A DNA stretch of 64,000 nt from JAJFJD01 sp965228425 (GCA_965228425.1 OZ245815.1:5022001-5086000); one strand, 5' to 3'; shown: positions 26,381-35,727, counted from the first letter of the stretch. The notes: generated by a model not told the origin, from the letters alone. Program-made: numbers and translations.

Positions 26381-27196
26381 TTATCCCGACCACAAATCCC
26401 GGACCGCCTGCAGGTTCTCTTCCGACGGGTCGGTCACGACGACAACCGCATCGTCGAATCCCATATCGGCGAGCCGGGCCAGCCGGTCTTTCGCATCCGC
26501 CGGGCTGCACGCCAGGGAATACGGCCCATCATCCGACAGCGGTTGCGTCGGCGCGGTCAAGTCCGTCTTGATGTTGGTAATGATGGCGCGTTTTCCGCCG
26601 AGCCCGCGGAACCGTTCGACACCGGTGCGCAGCGTCGGCTCGCCGGTAAACATGCCCGAGGCGATCCATCCATCGAATTCGTTCGCGGCGCGGGGAATCC
26701 AAATACTGCCGGCCCAGCTGCCGATCAGGATCGGCGGTCCGCCCTTCGCGGCGGGCGGCGGGGTCAGGTTGGTGCCGTCGACCGTCTCGCCGCGCCATAG
26801 ACGCCGCATCAATGAAAGCCCGGTCCGCAGCGCCTTAAACCGACTCTCATAGTCGAGGCCAACCGCATCGAAATCCGCTTTCGTCGACCCGGCCCCGACG
26901 CCGAGCGTCAGCCGCCCGCCGGTCATCAGCTGGGCGGTCAAGAGTCGATGCGCCAATTCGACCGGATTGCGCAACGGGACCTGCAGGATACAGGTGCCCA
27001 CCTCGATCTTCTCCGTGACCGCCGCCGCGACGGACGCCTGGATCAGCGGATCGGGCGTATGGTAGCCGCGCCCGATCGTATCGAAGAACCAGAGACCGTC
27101 GAAACCGACTCGTTCGGCTGCTTTCATGCCGGCGATCACCTTCTCGCCGGTGATCGTGTCGTCGGTTGTCGTGGAGATACTGATGCCGAGACGCAT
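26381..27196 (-). CDS. LLM class (luciferase-like) flavin-dependent oxidoreductase
   Basis: 271 residues, a TIM-barrel luciferase-like monooxygenase of the F420/FMN type. RLGISIST opens the barrel, GFDGLWFFDTIG near residue 33 and LTLGVGAGSTKADFDAVG near 97 are the usual cofactor-loop blocks. Short length without the long insertion suggests the F420-dependent or class of small LLM enzymes, but the cofactor cannot be settled from sequence. It is transcribed alone, divergent from the class II aldolase gene and convergent with dctM. Confidence 0.87.
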   Translation of the reverse strand: MRLGISISTTTDDTITGEKVIAGMKAAERVGFDGLWFFDTIGRGYHTPDPLIQASVAAAVTEKIEVGTCILQVPLRNPVELAHRLLTAQLMTGGRLTLGVGAGSTKADFDAVGLDYESRFKALRTGLSLMRRLWRGETVDGTNLTPPPAAKGGPPILIGSWAGSIWIPRAANEFDGWIASGMFTGEPTLRTGVERFRGLGGKRAIITNIKTDLTAPTQPLSDDGPYSLACSPADAKDRLARLADMGFDDAVVVVTDPSEENLQAVRDLWSG

Positions 27197-27331
27197 GGGG
27201 CCGCCTTTCCTGAAATCCGGGTCGCCGAGCCCGATCCGTCCTCCGGCGAGCTGCTTTACCCAGCACTAGCGCAAAGGCACTATCGGGGCAAATAAATGCA
27301 TGGCGCATCGCGCCGCTTGGGAGAAATCACA

Positions 27332-28015
27332 ATGGAATCGAACGCAGCCCTCGCGGGGAAACTCAGCATCGCGTGGCGATTCTTCTACGGGCGCGGTTTC
27401 ATCGACGGCTTCGGCCATATCAGCGCGCGAACGGCGAACCCGGACCACATCCTGATATCGCCGCATGATCTGGGGCAACGGTCCAATCCGGAGGATTTCG
27501 CCCTCGTCGATCTGGACGGTAACACGATCGGCAACGACGCGCGGATGCCCGGTGAATTGCCGATCCACCTGGAAATCTACAAGAGCCGGCCGGACGTCGG
27601 TAGCATCGCCCATTTCCACTGCCACTTCCCGACCTCCTTCAGCATGTCGTCGGTTGACCTGCGGCCGACCTATTTCCTGGCATCGATTTTTCGCGACGGC
27701 ATCCCCACCCATCCGGATTCCCGGCTCATCAACTCGACCGAGCGCGGCGTCGCCCTCGCCCGCACACTCGGGTCGCATCGAGCCGCCTTGATGAAGGCGC
27801 ATGGCATCGTCGTGACGGGCGAAGACGTCATCGAGATGACCGCGTCAGTCTTTATCCTCGAGGACAACGCCCATCGCACTTGGATCAGCGCCGCGATGGG
27901 CGAGGTCGAATATCTGACCGACGAGGCCATGGCGGAAATCGAACCGGAACTTCTGAAGACTCGCGGACCCTATGGCCGGATTTGGGCATTTTGCAAAGAC
28001 GAGGTCGACCAATAG
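27332..28015 (+). CDS. Class II aldolase / adducin domain protein
   Basis: 227 residues from ATG 27332 (GGGAGAAA upstream; an earlier ATG twelve codons before is less likely). Family blocks: FYGRGFIDGFGHISAR near residue 17, ISPHDLG near 45, the zinc-site HFHCHFP near 92 with its paired histidines, and KAHGIVVTG near 152. Members are metal-dependent aldolases or decarboxylases of sugar phosphates and hydroxyacids, such as fuculose-phosphate aldolase. The usual catalytic Glu is not clearly placed, so the activity is open. Confidence 0.87.
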   Translation: MESNAALAGKLSIAWRFFYGRGFIDGFGHISARTANPDHILISPHDLGQRSNPEDFALVDLDGNTIGNDARMPGELPIHLEIYKSRPDVGSIAHFHCHFPTSFSMSSVDLRPTYFLASIFRDGIPTHPDSRLINSTERGVALARTLGSHRAALMKAHGIVVTGEDVIEMTASVFILEDNAHRTWISAAMGEVEYLTDEAMAEIEPELLKTRGPYGRIWAFCKDEVDQ

Positions 28016-28095
28016 GCCCGCTGTGTTGCACCGACCGCCGCTGACCGATCCGGCCGGTTCGACGGGAAACCCGGGCTTTTGTTAGACTCGACGAT

Positions 28096-29421
28096 ATGAA
28101 ACGCCAAATCCATTTGAACCTGTTCATCCACAGCCGCGGCCATCACGAAGCATCCTGGCGCCATCCGGACGCATCGACCCTCCCGCTGACCGATATCCGC
28201 TACTATCAGGAACTCGCGCAAACCGCCGAGGCGGGGCTGTTCGATTCGATTTTTCTCGCCGACCAGCTTGCCGGGCGGGACGATGTGGAACGCGCCGCCC
28301 GAACCTGGCTCGAGCCGATCACCGCGCTGGGCGCGCTGGCGGTGTCGACAAACCGCATCGGCCTCATCGCGACGACCTCGACGACCTATACCGAGCCGTA
28401 CAATCTAGCGCGCCAGTTCGCCTCGCTGGACCACATCAGCGGCGGGCGCGTCGGGTGGAATATCGTCACGTCTTGGTCCGCCCCCGCGGCGCGAAATTTC
28501 GGCGACGACAGCCAAGTCAGCCACGCCGATCGCTACGCGCGCGCCGAAGACTTTCTGCAGGTCGTGAAAAGCCTGTGGGACAGCTGGGCGGACGATGTCC
28601 TTGTGGACGACCCGGAAAGCGGTCTCTACGCGCATGCCGACCGCATCCGACCGATCGATCACGAAGGCCCTTATTATAAGGTCGCGGGCCCTTTGAACGT
28701 GCCGCGCGGTCCGCAGGGCCGCCCCGTCCTGGTGCAGGCGGGCTCGTCCGACACCGGCCGGCGCTTCGCGGCACGCCACGCCGAAGCCGTCTTCACCGCG
28801 CATATGGAGAAAACGACGGCGAAAGACTTCTACACCGACCTCAAGGCATTGGCCGAAGAGGAAGGACGTGCCGCCGACCAGATTCATATCCTGCCGGGAC
28901 TCAGCCCGGTGATCGCGGCGACCGAGTCGGATGCGAAAAAGCTGACCGAGGAGCTGAACGATCTCGCCGATCCCGAGATCGGGCGGAAGCGCCTGTCGGG
29001 TCGCTTCGGCGGACATGATTTTTCGCATCTGCCGTTGGATACGCCGCTTACACCGAACGACTTTCCCGATCCCGCCACGGTGGAGGCGGCGCGCAGCCGA
29101 ACCGAATTGATCGTTGGCTTGGTCGAGCGGGAGAATCTCACCCTTCGGCAATTGCTGTCGAAAATGGCGGGCGCGCGCGGGCATTTCACCTTCGCCGGCA
29201 CGCCGGAACAGGTCGCCGACCTGATCGAAGACTGGTTCACAGACGGGGCGGCGGATGGTTTCAATCTCATGCCGCCCCTGCTGCCGACGATGCTGACCGC
29301 CTTCATCGACGAGGTCGTCCCGATCCTGCAGAAGCGCGGGCTGTTCCGCACGGAATACGCGGGCGAAACGCTGCGGTCGCATTACGGTCTGACCCGTCCT
29401 GCGGACACATTCCCGTCCTAG
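28096..29421 (+). CDS. NtaA/SnaA/DszA-type FMN-dependent monooxygenase
   Basis: 441 residues, LLM superfamily, long class. LNLFIHSRGHHEASWRHP at the N terminus, SIFLADQLAGRD and HISGGRVGWNIVTSW with the NFGDD segment match the nitrilotriacetate/EDTA/dibenzothiophene-sulfone monooxygenases. These use FMNH2 supplied by a separate reductase to cleave C-N or C-S bonds or to degrade alkanes. No reductase gene is adjacent. The stop codon begins the stem of a terminator hairpin. The substrate is unknown; sulfonates would fit other genes in the window but that is speculation. Confidence 0.9.
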   Translation: MKRQIHLNLFIHSRGHHEASWRHPDASTLPLTDIRYYQELAQTAEAGLFDSIFLADQLAGRDDVERAARTWLEPITALGALAVSTNRIGLIATTSTTYTEPYNLARQFASLDHISGGRVGWNIVTSWSAPAARNFGDDSQVSHADRYARAEDFLQVVKSLWDSWADDVLVDDPESGLYAHADRIRPIDHEGPYYKVAGPLNVPRGPQGRPVLVQAGSSDTGRRFAARHAEAVFTAHMEKTTAKDFYTDLKALAEEEGRAADQIHILPGLSPVIAATESDAKKLTEELNDLADPEIGRKRLSGRFGGHDFSHLPLDTPLTPNDFPDPATVEAARSRTELIVGLVERENLTLRQLLSKMAGARGHFTFAGTPEQVADLIEDWFTDGAADGFNLMPPLLPTMLTAFIDEVVPILQKRGLFRTEYAGETLRSHYGLTRPADTFPS

Positions 29422-29445
29422 CCCATGCGAAGCGGGCTATTTTTT
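29419..29445 (+). terminator. Rho-independent terminator after the NtaA-like gene
   Basis: TAGCCC and GGGCTA form a six-base stem around ATGCGAAGC, followed by six Ts (29440-29445). The first three bases of the stem are the stop codon of the gene, so the terminator and the stop overlap. Confidence 0.8.
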
Positions 29446-29474
29446 AACTTAACTGTCCGAAACCGCTGGAAACG

Positions 29475-29609
29475 CTAGTTCAGGCTGGTGGCCGGCAGCG
29501 CCCAATAGAACATGATGAACACGATCACCGCGCCCAGGGCATAGCCGCCGATCGTCGTCCAGGCGTTCATCTCGTCGGGCATGGGGTCGTTCGGATCTTC
29601 GACATTCAT
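29475..29609 (-). CDS. Small single-span membrane protein of 44 residues
   Basis: ATG 29609 to TAG, with AAGGAA about ten bases upstream. The product begins MNVEDPNDPMPDEMNAW, an acidic hydrophilic head, then one hydrophobic stretch (about residues 18-40) ending in ATSLN. It follows the YdjM-like gene's stop on the opposite side of the terminator and is on the same strand as that gene, which lies upstream of it by 74 bases. I do not recognise a family. The acidic head plus a helix is typical of small regulatory or subunit-like membrane peptides. Confidence 0.6.
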   Translation of the reverse strand: MNVEDPNDPMPDEMNAWTTIGGYALGAVIVFIMFYWALPATSLN

Positions 29610-29683
29610 CGGCTGCGTTCCTTTTGCGTTGCCCGATTATCCTCCGCCTATCGGGGCCGGTCAACCGCCGAACCCGGCGACCA

Positions 29684-30772
29684 TCAACACGGAACCGCCG
29701 ACGTTCCAGGCGCCGTAGCGACGCGCAGAGTACTCATTGGAACCGCTGCATCCGCTTCGATCGGCCGGATCACGCGATTCCCGCGAACTCCGGCCCAAAG
29801 CCATTCGCGATCGCCGGGTGCACCCCGCACCGGTTCAAGGCGTCGCGGGGGGCTATCGACGAATTCCGTGCCCTGCCGCGCGGCGACCACGAAACGGAAG
29901 ACATATTGCGGCGTCATGCCCATGCGCAGATCGCTGAGGATAACCCCTTTCTCATCCGCGTCGAACCGGACGAAACCCTTGCTGAAATCGGTAACGGTCT
30001 CGACAACGCCGTTGCCGGACCAGCAAGCGATCGACGTCGGTTTGCGCGGATGCACGTAAGCGGTCACCGCATCCTCGTGGCCGAGCAGCGGGAGATAGAG
30101 ATTGATATAGCGCGGGCCGTCGATCGCGACGGCCCGCCAGAACAGCGTGTTGAACGGCGTCGGCGTGACGAACATCGGGTCGGCCGTGACGCCGGCCTTG
30201 GCCAGTTGTGCCTGCGCGCGGGTTTTGGCGATCTGCTGCCCCACGGCGGTCCAGGCCATGTACCCGGTCGACAGGATCAGCGCCACGGACAGGGCCTTGC
30301 CGAATCGCGGCGTCCAGGACTTCAGGAACAACGCCCATACGAAGACAATCAACAGCGGCAATGTATACGCGGGGTCGATGATGAAGATCGATCCCAGCCC
30401 GATCGGTTCCGGCCAAATCGGCCAGAACAGCCGGGTGCCGTAAATCGTCATGGCGTCGACCAAGGCATGCGTCGCGAGACAGAGGAAAACCGCGAGATAG
30501 GTCTGTATCCGCGAGTCGCGCAACGAGGACGCCAACCGCACCAATCCTTCGCCCAGGATCGGCGCTACGGCGGCATGCACCACGATCGAATGCGTGACGC
30601 CGCGATGCAGGACGAAACTGTCGATCGGGTCGTCGAACGGCCAAAACACGTCGGTATCAGGCAACGTGCCGAGCAGACCGCCGGTTAGCGCGGCTTTCCG
30701 CACGCCCATGCGTCGGCCCAGGACGGCGGTCCCGACGGCCGCGCCGAGAACGAATTGCGTTGCTGAATCCAT
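29684..30772 (-). CDS. YdjM / DUF457-family inner-membrane metal-dependent hydrolase
   Basis: 362 residues from ATG 30772. The N-terminal block GGLLGTLPDTDVFW and HRGVTHSIVVH form the histidine/aspartate cluster shared by YdjM-like proteins, and several hydrophobic segments follow (near 130-150, 160-200). Members are predicted membrane phospholipase-C-like hydrolases, some LexA-controlled in enterobacteria, with little experimental evidence of function. The C-terminal third is more soluble and less conserved. It is divergent from the TTC38-like gene. Confidence 0.8.
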   Translation of the reverse strand: MDSATQFVLGAAVGTAVLGRRMGVRKAALTGGLLGTLPDTDVFWPFDDPIDSFVLHRGVTHSIVVHAAVAPILGEGLVRLASSLRDSRIQTYLAVFLCLATHALVDAMTIYGTRLFWPIWPEPIGLGSIFIIDPAYTLPLLIVFVWALFLKSWTPRFGKALSVALILSTGYMAWTAVGQQIAKTRAQAQLAKAGVTADPMFVTPTPFNTLFWRAVAIDGPRYINLYLPLLGHEDAVTAYVHPRKPTSIACWSGNGVVETVTDFSKGFVRFDADEKGVILSDLRMGMTPQYVFRFVVAARQGTEFVDSPPRRLEPVRGAPGDREWLWAGVRGNRVIRPIEADAAVPMSTLRVATAPGTSAVPC

Positions 30773-30945
30773 CGACGGGTTCCGACTCACTCGATACTGT
30801 TATTGATACGGCCTCGCAGGGCCATCGCTCCGCGAACCATGTAGTACAACATTCTGCGATTGACAGGGGCCGCACGGTCGAGAAACTAAAACATCATCAA
30901 ACCCGGCATTCGCCGGCCGCCGCAGGACCCATCCGGGAGGACAAA

Positions 30946-32346
30946 ATGTTTAGCGACAAGCGCGGGCTCGCCATGACCGCCTCGAGCCAAGCCGCCGTCG
31001 ACGCCTTCGACGGTTGCGTCGACGAATTCCTCGCCTCGGGCCGAGACGCGGCGCTGCTCTTGAAGAAGGTCTCGGACGTCGACCCGGACATGATCATGGG
31101 CCAATGCCTGCGGGGATACTTCCAGCGCCTGCCGGCGCAAGCCCATCTCGCGGCACAAAGCGGCGACAGCCTCGCCAAGGCGCAAAGCCTCGCGGCGATG
31201 GCGACCGAGCGCGAACAGAAACACGTCGCCGCGCTCGCGGCCTGGTGCGCCGGCGATATCCGCAAGACCACGGCATTGTGGGACGACATCCTGTTGGATC
31301 ATCCGCGGGACATCCTCGCGCTGCGGCTCGCGCATACGATGCATTTCTTTCTCGGCGATCTGGCGCAGATGCGCGACTCCATGGCGCGGGTCATGCCGCA
31401 TTGGTCCGAAGACCTGCCGGGCTATGGATTCGTGCTCGGGTGCCGCGCCTTTACCTATGAGGAAACCCACGAGTTCGGCCCCGCCGAGAAACTTGGCCGG
31501 CGCGCGGTCGAGATCAACGAGAACGATATCTGGGCCGGCCACTGCGTCGCCCATGTTCTGGAAGCGCAAGGCCGGCGGCAGGACGGCATCGTCTGGATCG
31601 ACGAACACGAAACCGCCTGGCAAAAACGCGGCATCTTCGCCCATCACATGTGGTGGCACCGGGCGCTGCACTACCTGGAACTGGAGCGGTTCGACGACGT
31701 GCTTGCCGCCTACGACCGGCAGTTCTGGACCGAACCGTCGGAGGACAATATCGACATCTGCAACGCCGCCAGCATGCTGATGCGGCTCGACATGCTGGGC
31801 CTCGACGTGGGCGACCGCTGGGAAGCGGTGGCGGATGTCAGCGCCGGCCGGATCACGCAGCAGCAGCAGCGCCTGCGCCCGTTCAACGACCTGCACTTCA
31901 TGATGGCCTTGGCGATGGCGGGACGGCGCGACGAAGCCGAGACGTTGCTGGCGTCGATGCGCGATTTCCGCAACAGCGCGGCAAATGCGGACGCGACGAT
32001 CATGCCGGTCTACCGCGACGCCGGAATCCCGGTCGCCGAAGCGACGCTTGCCTACGCGGCGGAAGAGTACGGCCGTGTCGTCGAGATCATGCGCGAGACC
32101 CGCTACCACATGCTGCCGCTCGGCGGCAGTTGGGCGCAGCGCGATGTCTGGGTCCGGATGTTCCTGCATGCCGCCCTCAAGGACGGACAGCACGGCCTTG
32201 CCCGCGCCCTGCTCGCGGAACGCACCGCCGACAACCCGACCAGCGCGCCGTCCTGGAAACTGTACGCCGAGGCGCTGGACCAATGCGGCGATCCGGACGC
32301 CGCCGGCACTGCCCGCGCCCGCGCCGCCGAATTGCTGGCGGCGTAG
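30946..32346 (+). CDS. TTC38-like tetratricopeptide-repeat protein
   Basis: 466 residues from ATG 30946, with GGGAGG seven bases before it; a longer in-frame extension starting within the divergent gene is rejected. The whole protein is helical repeat in character: LALRLAHTMHFFLGD, GHCVAHVLEAQGRRQDG and HHMWWHRALHYLELERF lie in the central region and match the TTC38 family conserved from bacteria to animals, whose function is undefined. The conserved His/Trp-rich pocket hints at ligand binding or an unrecognised enzyme activity. It is followed 42 bases later by an MFS gene on the same strand. Confidence 0.83.
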   Translation: MFSDKRGLAMTASSQAAVDAFDGCVDEFLASGRDAALLLKKVSDVDPDMIMGQCLRGYFQRLPAQAHLAAQSGDSLAKAQSLAAMATEREQKHVAALAAWCAGDIRKTTALWDDILLDHPRDILALRLAHTMHFFLGDLAQMRDSMARVMPHWSEDLPGYGFVLGCRAFTYEETHEFGPAEKLGRRAVEINENDIWAGHCVAHVLEAQGRRQDGIVWIDEHETAWQKRGIFAHHMWWHRALHYLELERFDDVLAAYDRQFWTEPSEDNIDICNAASMLMRLDMLGLDVGDRWEAVADVSAGRITQQQQRLRPFNDLHFMMALAMAGRRDEAETLLASMRDFRNSAANADATIMPVYRDAGIPVAEATLAYAAEEYGRVVEIMRETRYHMLPLGGSWAQRDVWVRMFLHAALKDGQHGLARALLAERTADNPTSAPSWKLYAEALDQCGDPDAAGTARARAAELLAA

Positions 32347-32388
32347 TCCCGATGCATCGACGCAGCACCGCTACCGCATGACCGGCGC

Positions 32389-33612
32389 ATGACCGCCACC
32401 GCACCGGAACACCGGTCCGACACCTTGGTGATCGGCCTGGTCGGGCTCGCGCATCTGCTCTCGCATTTTTATCAGATCGCGCTCGCGCCGCTCTTCCCGC
32501 TGCTGCGCGCCGAATTCGGCGTCAGCTACACCGCGCTGGGGCTGATCATTTCGCTGTTCTACGGCGTTTCGGGCCTATGCCAAGCCTTCGTCGGGATATT
32601 GGTCGACCGCTACGGGGGCGACCGACTGATGCTGTTCGGCATTCTCACCATGTCCACATCGGTGATGCTGATGGGGTTCGCGCCGGCCTATTGGGTATTG
32701 CTGCCGCTGGCAGTGCTCTCGGCGCTGGGCAATTCCGTGTTCCATCCGGCGGACCTCTCGATCCTGTCGGCGAAGGTCAGCCCGGAGCGGCTGGGGCGAG
32801 CCTTCGGCATCCACGGGTTCGGCGGCACCTGCGGGTATTTCCTGTCACCGATCATTGTCTATTACGGCGTCGCCAGCTTCGCCGGGTGGCGCGCCGGACT
32901 GATCGTCGCCGGGTTGATCGGCTGGGGGGCGGCGTTGTTGATTCTGCGCTACCGCGATGCCCTGCGCATGCCGACCGGCCAGGCCGCCGGCGCGGAAGCG
33001 ATACCGAGCCTCGCTTTCTACGGGCGGCTGCTGCGGAATCTGCCGCTGATGGCCGCATTCGTCTATTTCGCATTGATCGCGGGCGCGCTGGCCGGGGTAC
33101 AGAATTTCTCTGTCACCGCGCTGGTGGAGATGTATGGCGCGCCGCTGGCGCTCGCCACCGCGGGATTGACCGGCTATCTCGGCGGCAACGCCGCGGGCAT
33201 CCTGCTCGGCGGCGAATTGGCCGACCGCTTCCCCCGCCACGCGCTGATCGCGACCACCGGCCTGATTGCCGGCGCAGCCGCCATGAGCACGATCGCCTTT
33301 GTCCCGCTGCCGATGCTGGCGATCATCCCCCTGCTGACCGCCGGCGGGTTCTTCCTCGGCATGACCGGCCCGTCGCGCGACATCCTCGTGCGCGCCGCGA
33401 CACCCGAGGGCGCGACCGGCAAGGTCTTCGGGTTCGTCTATTCGGGCCTGGATCTCGGCGGCGCGCTGGGACCGCTGTTGTTCGGCTGGCTGATGGACGG
33501 CGGCAACTTCCGCGGCGTCTTCATCGCCATCGCCGCCATGTATCTCCTCGGCATCCTGAGCGTGTTGCAGCTCAAACGCGGCGCCCGGGTCAGCGGCGAA
33601 GCGGCGCAGTAA
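32389..33612 (+). CDS. Major facilitator superfamily transporter
   Basis: 407 residues with about twelve hydrophobic segments in two halves. The characteristic loop between helices 2 and 3 is GILVDRYGGDRLML. It resembles the FSR/YnfM type of small drug and metabolite carriers (LSHFYQIALAPLFPLLRAEFG at the start). It is on the same strand 42 bases after the TTC38-like gene, so the two may be cotranscribed. No substrate can be assigned. An inverted repeat follows the stop. Confidence 0.87.
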   Translation: MTATAPEHRSDTLVIGLVGLAHLLSHFYQIALAPLFPLLRAEFGVSYTALGLIISLFYGVSGLCQAFVGILVDRYGGDRLMLFGILTMSTSVMLMGFAPAYWVLLPLAVLSALGNSVFHPADLSILSAKVSPERLGRAFGIHGFGGTCGYFLSPIIVYYGVASFAGWRAGLIVAGLIGWGAALLILRYRDALRMPTGQAAGAEAIPSLAFYGRLLRNLPLMAAFVYFALIAGALAGVQNFSVTALVEMYGAPLALATAGLTGYLGGNAAGILLGGELADRFPRHALIATTGLIAGAAAMSTIAFVPLPMLAIIPLLTAGGFFLGMTGPSRDILVRAATPEGATGKVFGFVYSGLDLGGALGPLLFGWLMDGGNFRGVFIAIAAMYLLGILSVLQLKRGARVSGEAAQ

Positions 33613-33622
33613 CACAAAAAAA

Positions 33623-33649
33623 CCGGCCGATCCTGGAAGGATCGGCCGG
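33623..33649. terminator. Stem-loop after the MFS gene
   Basis: CCGGCCGATCC and GGATCGGCCGG form an 11-base stem with a TGGAA loop. A run of A precedes it on the plus strand, so the U tract would lie on the minus strand. It could end plus-strand transcripts only by stem strength. Confidence 0.55.
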
Positions 33650-33934
33650 CGGCTTGGCCCCAACATTCGGGAGAGGGGGAGAGGAGGAGAAAACCCTTGC
33701 CGGAACCAAGCCAGGGTCGAAACGGTTCTTGGGTGGAAAACCGTCTCGGGGATAGCGTCGTCTAAATCAAAATCACAGGCTTACCGTCGTTTGCTCGTTC
33801 ACTCCGTCGCAACGCCTTTGTGCGCTGCCTATACATCCAATCTAGGTTTTTTACCGTTCGATTTAAAACCACGATCGATGACATTCATGTGATGCGCTCG
33901 CGATCTTCGCACAAATCAGATATTTTTGACCGGT

Positions 33935-33951
33935 TGATCAATAATTAATCA
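33935..33951. promoter_or_regulatory. Possible operator of the TetR-family gene
   Basis: TGATCAATAATTAATCA is a near palindrome in AT-rich DNA 22 bases before the TetR start. TetR-type regulators commonly bind such sites over their own promoters. Weak evidence. Confidence 0.35.
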
Positions 33952-33972
33952 TCTCCGCCGGATAATCCCTGT

Positions 33973-34542
33973 ATGGCACGACCCCGTGAGTTCGAACCGG
34001 ATCAAGTTCTATCGGCCGCGACCGACCTATTTTGGCGGAACGGATTCGCCGGGACATCGCTGGCGCAGCTCGACCGGGCCGTCGGGCTTAACCGTGCCAG
34101 CCTGTACAACGCGTTCGGCGACAAACGCGGATTGTTCCTGGCCTGCCTCGACCATTACGGCGGGCGGGAAATCAGCGCCGCCGTCGAACTGTTGTCGGGC
34201 ACGGGCACCGGCGGCGCCAAAATTCGAAAACTCTTCAATGGGCCGGTAAAGGCGGTGCAATCCGGAAAGGACCGGCGGGGCTGTCTCCTCTGCAATAGCG
34301 CGGTGGAGGTCGCACCGCACGACAAGCAGGTCGAAGCCGCCGTCATGCGGCACCTGGACCGCCTGCGGGACGCCATCGCCGCGACACTCGCCGCCGGCAA
34401 GACCTGCGTCGATCCGACCCGCCGCGCCGACCAACTCACGGCCAGCTATATGGGATTACACGTCATGGCCAAGGCCGGCGCGCCCGTGGCCCAACTCAAG
34501 CGCATCGCCGCCGGCGCGGGTGTCTTGCTCGACGCCGGTTAG
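33973..34542 (+). CDS. TetR/AcrR-family transcriptional repressor
   Basis: 189 residues. The N-terminal helix-turn-helix is FAGTSLAQLDRAVGLNRASLYNAFGDKRGLF in outline (about residues 26-56, given here only for position), preceded by VLSAATDLFWRNG. The C-terminal domain carries GCLLCNSAVE, typical of the TetR_C_33/AcuR-like subgroup that responds to small electrophiles or acrylate in some members. It is convergent with the cupin gene, 9 bases apart. Its target beyond possible autoregulation is not evident. Confidence 0.9.
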   Translation: MARPREFEPDQVLSAATDLFWRNGFAGTSLAQLDRAVGLNRASLYNAFGDKRGLFLACLDHYGGREISAAVELLSGTGTGGAKIRKLFNGPVKAVQSGKDRRGCLLCNSAVEVAPHDKQVEAAVMRHLDRLRDAIAATLAAGKTCVDPTRRADQLTASYMGLHVMAKAGAPVAQLKRIAAGAGVLLDAG

Positions 34543-34551
34543 CGATGATCC

Positions 34552-35028
34552 CTAATACGGTTCGCCGTTTCGCCGCGTGAACTTCGCATCCGGCTGCCCG
34601 CGCCCGACCATCTGCATATCGATGTCGCTATACCGGCAGGAATCGCCGGGCCGGCGGCTGCCAACCTCCAATACCGTCACCGGCTTATCGGTCTTGTTGA
34701 TCAAGTGATGGCCGTTCTCCGTGCCCGCCGCGAATCCGGCTACACTGCCCGGCTGCAATTCCGTTTCCCCCTCGTCGGTGACCAGTGTCGGCGTGCCGTC
34801 GAGAATGTAGATGAATTCATCTTCGGTCGTGTGCCAGTGGCGCTGCGAGGACCAGACATTCGGCGGCAGCACGACGAGGTTGACGCCGAAATCGGTCAGG
34901 CCGAAATGGTCGCCGAGACGCCGCCGCACCCGGTCCATGCACGGTTCGTTGAACGGGGACGGATAGCCGGAGCCGCTTTCCGTGGGTATATCGAGGGCGT
35001 TTTCGGCGGGTTTGGCATCGTTGGGCAT
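34552..35028 (-). CDS. Cupin-domain protein
   Basis: 158 residues from ATG 35028 (AGGAG eight bases before). The cupin metal motif appears as HWHTTEDEFIYILDG (about residues 65-79) and the second block as GHHLINKTDK. The fold binds a divalent metal and often acts as a dioxygenase, isomerase or regulator of sugar acids. The sequence resembles cupins of unknown function in alphaproteobacteria. It is convergent with the TetR gene and on the same strand as the glyoxalase gene upstream, 89 bases away, so the two may share a transcript. Confidence 0.87.
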   Translation of the reverse strand: MPNDAKPAENALDIPTESGSGYPSPFNEPCMDRVRRRLGDHFGLTDFGVNLVVLPPNVWSSQRHWHTTEDEFIYILDGTPTLVTDEGETELQPGSVAGFAAGTENGHHLINKTDKPVTVLEVGSRRPGDSCRYSDIDMQMVGRGQPDAKFTRRNGEPY

Positions 35029-35117
35029 GGCTTGCTCCTGGAGAGGGTGTCGCACCCGGCTGTGCGGGTTTTCCCAATCCTAGGTCAATCGCCGACGCCG
35101 CGCATCGAAAAGCGGCT

Positions 35118-35513
35118 TCAGCCCTCGTAATGCTTGAGTTCCAGCCGATTGCCGTCCGGATCCGGAAAATAGATCGATTGCCCGTCGCCGCGCGCGCCCC
35201 ACACCTCGCGCGGGCCGTCGACCTCGATCCCTTCTTCCGCGAGGCGATCCCGCACCCGTTGCCAATCGGCCTTGGCTACGACCATGCAGAAATGATTGAG
35301 ATTGGGGATCGGCGCCGGATCTTTCTTGTGCATCTTCGGCGGGAACAGATCGATGATGGTGCTCTCGTTCAACCGCACCGACGGAAAAGGCGCATCACCG
35401 GCGCGATACGCGTCGAGCCGGTCCGGCTCCATTTCCAGCACCCGCGTATAGAAATCGATCATCGACGCCTCGTCCTGCACGTTCAAAACGATATGGTCCA
35501 TGGTGATCCGCAT
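35118..35513 (-). CDS. VOC-family (glyoxalase/bleomycin resistance-like) protein
   Basis: 131 residues. The start is taken at ATG 35513, eight bases after GGAAAGG; an ATG three codons earlier overlaps that site. The VOC fold is shown by MDHIVLNVQDEASMIDFYTRVL at the N terminus (first beta-alpha-beta unit), HFCMVV in the middle and IYFPDPDGNRLEL at the end, with metal ligands H7, H74 and E127 roughly placed. Activity could be glyoxalase, extradiol dioxygenase or antibiotic-binding. It may be cotranscribed with the cupin gene downstream. Confidence 0.87.
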   Translation of the reverse strand: MRITMDHIVLNVQDEASMIDFYTRVLEMEPDRLDAYRAGDAPFPSVRLNESTIIDLFPPKMHKKDPAPIPNLNHFCMVVAKADWQRVRDRLAEEGIEVDGPREVWGARGDGQSIYFPDPDGNRLELKHYEG

Positions 35514-35727
35514 TGCCGTCATTCCTTTCCTTAAACACACAACATGCACCCGCCCGAGGGACTGAACATAGGGTGCGTGCGGTGGCTTACAATATCCTGC
35601 GACAATTCCGATCATACCCGTCATAGAGGCGATTGACCCGGCAGGCGCTACGCTTCACCATTCGGTCTGCGCGCGCCATCGCGCCAACCCATCCCAGCAG
35701 CCCGAAACAAGATCACCGAGAGAGTCC

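Larger units (their letters stand above)
33613..33972. other. Intergenic region without a gene
   Basis: About 360 bases between the MFS and TetR genes. It begins with a stem-loop, continues with a purine-rich stretch (near 33668-33692), and becomes AT-rich after 33840, as expected for a promoter region. No coding frame with a start, ribosome site and family character was found in it. No RNA gene was recognised. Confidence 0.6.

Noticed and set aside
30886..32283. A minus-strand frame of 465 codons opposite the TTC38-like gene
   Set aside because: No start signal or domain character; the plus-strand protein shows consistent TTC38 features.
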